A stretch of 8,867 bases of DNA from Pseudomonadota bacterium. GTDB taxonomy: Bacteria > Pseudomonadota > Gammaproteobacteria > Burkholderiales > Burkholderiaceae_D. Below the pieces are notes generated by a model. That model saw nothing but the letters and a program-made list of their open reading frames with translations. It made no database searches and was not told the DNA's origin. A program made the translations under genes and the position numbers. Within the stretch, counting starts at the first letter, position 1; every line of letters begins with the position of its first letter. This document shows positions 6,719-8,867 of this stretch, in pieces. Where the stretch lies: assembly GCA_023416415.1 (NCBI GenBank), contig JAEZHR010000402.1:1-8867 (forward strand). Reading direction: 5' to 3'.

Positions 6719-6724
6719 TATAAT
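6719..6724 (+). promoter_or_regulatory. -10 element of the purL promoter
   Basis: A perfect TATAAT stands 64 bases before the purL ATG, in an otherwise GC-rich spacer. The nearest -35-like word, TTGCAA at 6690-6695, is 23 bases away, which is too far for a normal sigma-70 spacer, and no better hexamer lies at 16-18 bases. The predicted transcript start near 6731 gives a leader of roughly 57 bases. Confidence 0.5.
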
Positions 6725-6787
6725 CGTGCTTTCCGTTCCAACCGCAGCATTGCGCCCGCACGGGTTTGCTCATCTCTCCTCGTCACC

Positions 6788-8867
6788 ATGTTGATTCTGC
6801 CGGGCTCCAATGCCCTGTCCGCCTTTCGCACCCAGCGTCTTCTCACCCAGTTGCAAGCAGTCGAACCGGCCATTACCGCCATCTCCGGCCGCTACCTCCA
6901 TTTCGTCGCTACTTCCGCAGCGCTGGCGGACGACGAGCGCGCGCGCCTCGATGCCCTTCTGACTTATGGCGAGCCGTTCGAAGGCGGCGAGGAGGGCGAG
7001 CGCTTCGTCGTGATTCCGCGCTTCGGCACGATCTCGCCATGGGCCAGCAAGGCCTCCGACATCGTGCGCAACTGCGGCTTGAACCAGGTCCATCGCGTCG
7101 AACGCGGCGTTGCCTATAGCGTTCGCCTCAAGAGCGGCCTGCTGGGCGGAGCGAAATCATTGTCGGAGCCGGCTGTTCAGCAGGTCGTGGCGCTGCTGCA
7201 CGACCGCATGACGGAAACGGTGCTGCGCGATGCGAATGAGGCCGCAGCCCTGTTCCGCGAACTCGAAGCGCCTCCACTCGAGTATGTGGACGTGCTGGCG
7301 GGCGGACGTGCGGCTCTCGTGCGGGCCAACGGCGAGCTTGGTCTGGCACTTTCGGACGACGAGATCGACTACCTGCTCAATGCCTTCACCCAGGCGCAGC
7401 GCAACCCGACCGATGTCGAGCTGATGATGTTCGCCCAGGCCAACAGCGAGCATTGCAGGCACAAGATCTTCAACGCGGACTGGATTGTCGACGGCGAAAA
7501 GCAGGATCGTTCGCTGTTTGCGATGATCCGCAACACCCATCAGCTGAACCCGAAGGGCACGGTGGTGGCGTACAGCGACAATTCCTCGGTCATTGAAGGC
7601 GCGACGGTATCTCGCTTCTATCCGCGCGGAGGGCAGCAGGTGTACCAGGCGTCTGAGGAGCTGACGCACATTCTGATGAAGGTGGAAACCCACAATCACC
7701 CGACCGCGATTTCCCCGTTCCCGGGTGCTTCCACGGGCGCCGGCGGCGAGATCCGCGACGAGGGCGCGACCGGCCGGGGAGCAAAGCCGAAGGCCGGACT
7801 TACGGGTTTCACCGTTTCCAACCTGATGGTCACGCATGCGGTCCAGCCCTGGGAGAACGCGCGCGACGTCACTGAAGCGCCGACGCAGCGCACCTCGCAC
7901 GGCCAGGCCGGCATCACCGGCAAGCCGGAGCGCATCGCTTCGCCGCTGCAGATCATGATCGACGGTCCGCTCGGTGGTGCAGCCTTCAACAACGAGTTCG
8001 GGCGCCCGAACCTGGGCGGCTATTTCCGTACCTACGAGCAGAACGTCGGCGGCAAGGTCTACGGCTATCACAAGCCGATCATGATCGCCGGCGGCATGGG
8101 CAATATCTCGGCGCAGCATACGAAGAAGCATGATCTGCCAGTGGGCAGCCTGCTGATCCAGATCGGTGGCCCCGGCATGCGCATCGGCATGGGTGGCGGT
8201 GCGGCGTCTTCGATGGCGACCGGCACCAATACGGCGGATCTCGACTTCGACTCGGTCCAGCGCGGCAATCCGGAGATGGAACGACGTGCGCAGGAAGTCA
8301 TCAACGCCTGCTGGGCACTGGGCGCGGACAACCCCATCCTGTCCATTCATGACGTCGGCGCGGGCGGCCTGTCGAATGCCTTTCCGGAACTGACCAATGA
8401 CGCCCGGCGCGGCGCCATATTCGACCTGCGCAAGGTGCCACTCGAAGAATCGGGCATGGCACCCAAAGAGATCTGGAGCAACGAATCGCAGGAACGCTAC
8501 GTGCTGGCGATCGCGCCCGAGAGCCTGGAGCGCTTCCGTGCGATGTGCGAACGCGAGCGTTGCCCGTTCGCGGTGGTCGGCACTGCGACCGAAGAGCGCC
8601 AGTTGAAGGTGATCGACCCCGAGCACGGCAACAATCCGGTGGACATGCCGATGGAAGTTCTGCTCGGCAAGCCGCCCAAGATGCTGCGTGACGTGACGCA
8701 CGTGGAGCATGCATTCCCGTCGCTGGACCTGACCGGAATCGACCTGCTCGACGCGGCGATGCGCGTGCTGCGCCTGCCGACGGTTGCCGACAAATCCTTC
8801 CTGATCACGATCGGCGACCGCAGCGTTGGCGCCATGACCGTGCGCGACCAGATGGTCGGCCCCTGGC
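6788..8867 (+). CDS. purL: Phosphoribosylformylglycinamidine (FGAM) synthase, N-terminal part (3' end outside window)
   Basis: The frame is open from ATG at 6788-6790 through 693 codons to the right edge without a stop. The start MLILPGSNALSAFR aligns with the start of E. coli PurL as I recall it. PurL converts FGAR, glutamine and ATP to FGAM, the fourth step of de novo purine synthesis, in the cytosol. The PurS-like N-terminal domain (about 1-150, with GTISPWASKA and NCGLNQVHRVERGVAY) is followed by the first AIRS-like synthase domain with ANSEHCRHK (218-226), VETHNHPTAISPF (299-311, metal and nucleotide contacts), GEIRDEGATGRGAKPKAG, GGAAFNNEFGRP, GGGAASSMATG and IHDVGAGGLSNA. Single-chain PurL is about 1,300 residues, so the second synthase domain and the C-terminal glutaminase are missing only because the window ends. 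An insertion of about 18 residues relative to E. coli lies between Trp355 and Gly378. No Shine-Dalgarno is visible before the ATG. Identification is certain. Confidence 0.97.
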   Translation, partial: MLILPGSNALSAFRTQRLLTQLQAVEPAITAISGRYLHFVATSAALADDERARLDALLTYGEPFEGGEEGERFVVIPRFGTISPWASKASDIVRNCGLNQVHRVERGVAYSVRLKSGLLGGAKSLSEPAVQQVVALLHDRMTETVLRDANEAAALFRELEAPPLEYVDVLAGGRAALVRANGELGLALSDDEIDYLLNAFTQAQRNPTDVELMMFAQANSEHCRHKIFNADWIVDGEKQDRSLFAMIRNTHQLNPKGTVVAYSDNSSVIEGATVSRFYPRGGQQVYQASEELTHILMKVETHNHPTAISPFPGASTGAGGEIRDEGATGRGAKPKAGLTGFTVSNLMVTHAVQPWENARDVTEAPTQRTSHGQAGITGKPERIASPLQIMIDGPLGGAAFNNEFGRPNLGGYFRTYEQNVGGKVYGYHKPIMIAGGMGNISAQHTKKHDLPVGSLLIQIGGPGMRIGMGGGAASSMATGTNTADLDFDSVQRGNPEMERRAQEVINACWALGADNPILSIHDVGAGGLSNAFPELTNDARRGAIFDLRKVPLEESGMAPKEIWSNESQERYVLAIAPESLERFRAMCERERCPFAVVGTATEERQLKVIDPEHGNNPVDMPMEVLLGKPPKMLRDVTHVEHAFPSLDLTGIDLLDAAMRVLRLPTVADKSFLITIGDRSVGAMTVRDQMVGPW

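Larger units (their letters stand above)
6536..6787. other. Divergent intergenic region between the DadA-like operon and purL
   Basis: These roughly 250 bases hold no convincing gene. They contain a perfect -10 hexamer for purL, a weaker -10 for the minus-strand operon, and the TTGAC repeats at its left edge. I see no T-box, no PurR box of the E. coli type that I could defend, no riboswitch-like fold that I recognise, and no tRNA. Confidence 0.6.

Noticed and set aside
6522..6773. 83-codon minus-strand open frame in the purL/DadA-like spacer, preceded by AGGAG
   Set aside because: The AGGAG is only two bases from the ATG, too close for a normal ribosome-binding site. The frame covers the purL -10, ends out of frame inside the start of the DadA-like gene, and has no recognisable motif. 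A leader peptide cannot be excluded, but nothing supports one.
7157..8710. 517-codon open frame on the minus strand opposite purL
   Set aside because: It is a shadow: the plus strand here codes for unmistakable PurL with every conserved motif and no stop, while the minus-strand product is rich in Arg, His, Ala and Leu with no recognisable domain. GC-rich coding DNA commonly leaves such antisense frames open.

Overview
This window looks like an ordinary chromosomal housekeeping segment of a GC-rich proteobacterium, most likely a betaproteobacterium. The basis is the mix of gene families (PpiD, TesA-type esterase, YbbA-type ATPase, fused NAD(P)HX repair enzyme, DadA-like dehydrogenase, long single-chain PurL) and the strong third-position G/C bias. 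The taxon is an inference and was not tested by a search. I see no phage, transposon, CRISPR, tRNA or rRNA signature.

Layout from left to right: (1) the C-terminal part of a ppiD-like periplasmic folding factor (+), closed by a clear rho-independent terminator; (2) a convergent spacer of about 180 bases with a perfect 18-base palindrome; (3) a tesA-type secreted GDSL esterase (-) and a ybbA-type ABC ATPase (+), divergent, with their start codons sharing one CATG so that there is no intergenic space; (4) a compact minus-strand operon read from right to left: a DadA-like D-amino-acid dehydrogenase, an LhgO/L2HGDH-like FAD oxidoreductase overlapping it by 8 bases, and the bifunctional NAD(P)HX epimerase/dehydratase nnr 30 bases further on, whose 3' end overlaps the 3' end of ybbA by 13 bases; (5) a divergent regulatory spacer of about 250 bases; (6) the first 693 codons of purL (+), which run off the right edge.

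Functionally, the minus-strand operon joins two FAD-dependent oxidations of small amino or hydroxy acids with a metabolite-repair enzyme. TesA and YbbA are neighbours in many proteobacteria, but here the ATPase has no permease gene behind it. PurL catalyses the fourth step of de novo purine synthesis and is transcribed away from the operon.

The most unusual points are architectural: the zero-gap tesA/ybbA divergence, the permease-less ATPase, the tight flavoenzyme pair coupled to nnr, the non-ATG start with TTGAC repeats at the dadA-like gene, and the palindrome in the convergent spacer. I did not find a convincing new biological system. Two long open frames on the minus strand, opposite purL and ppiD, are shadows of those genes.
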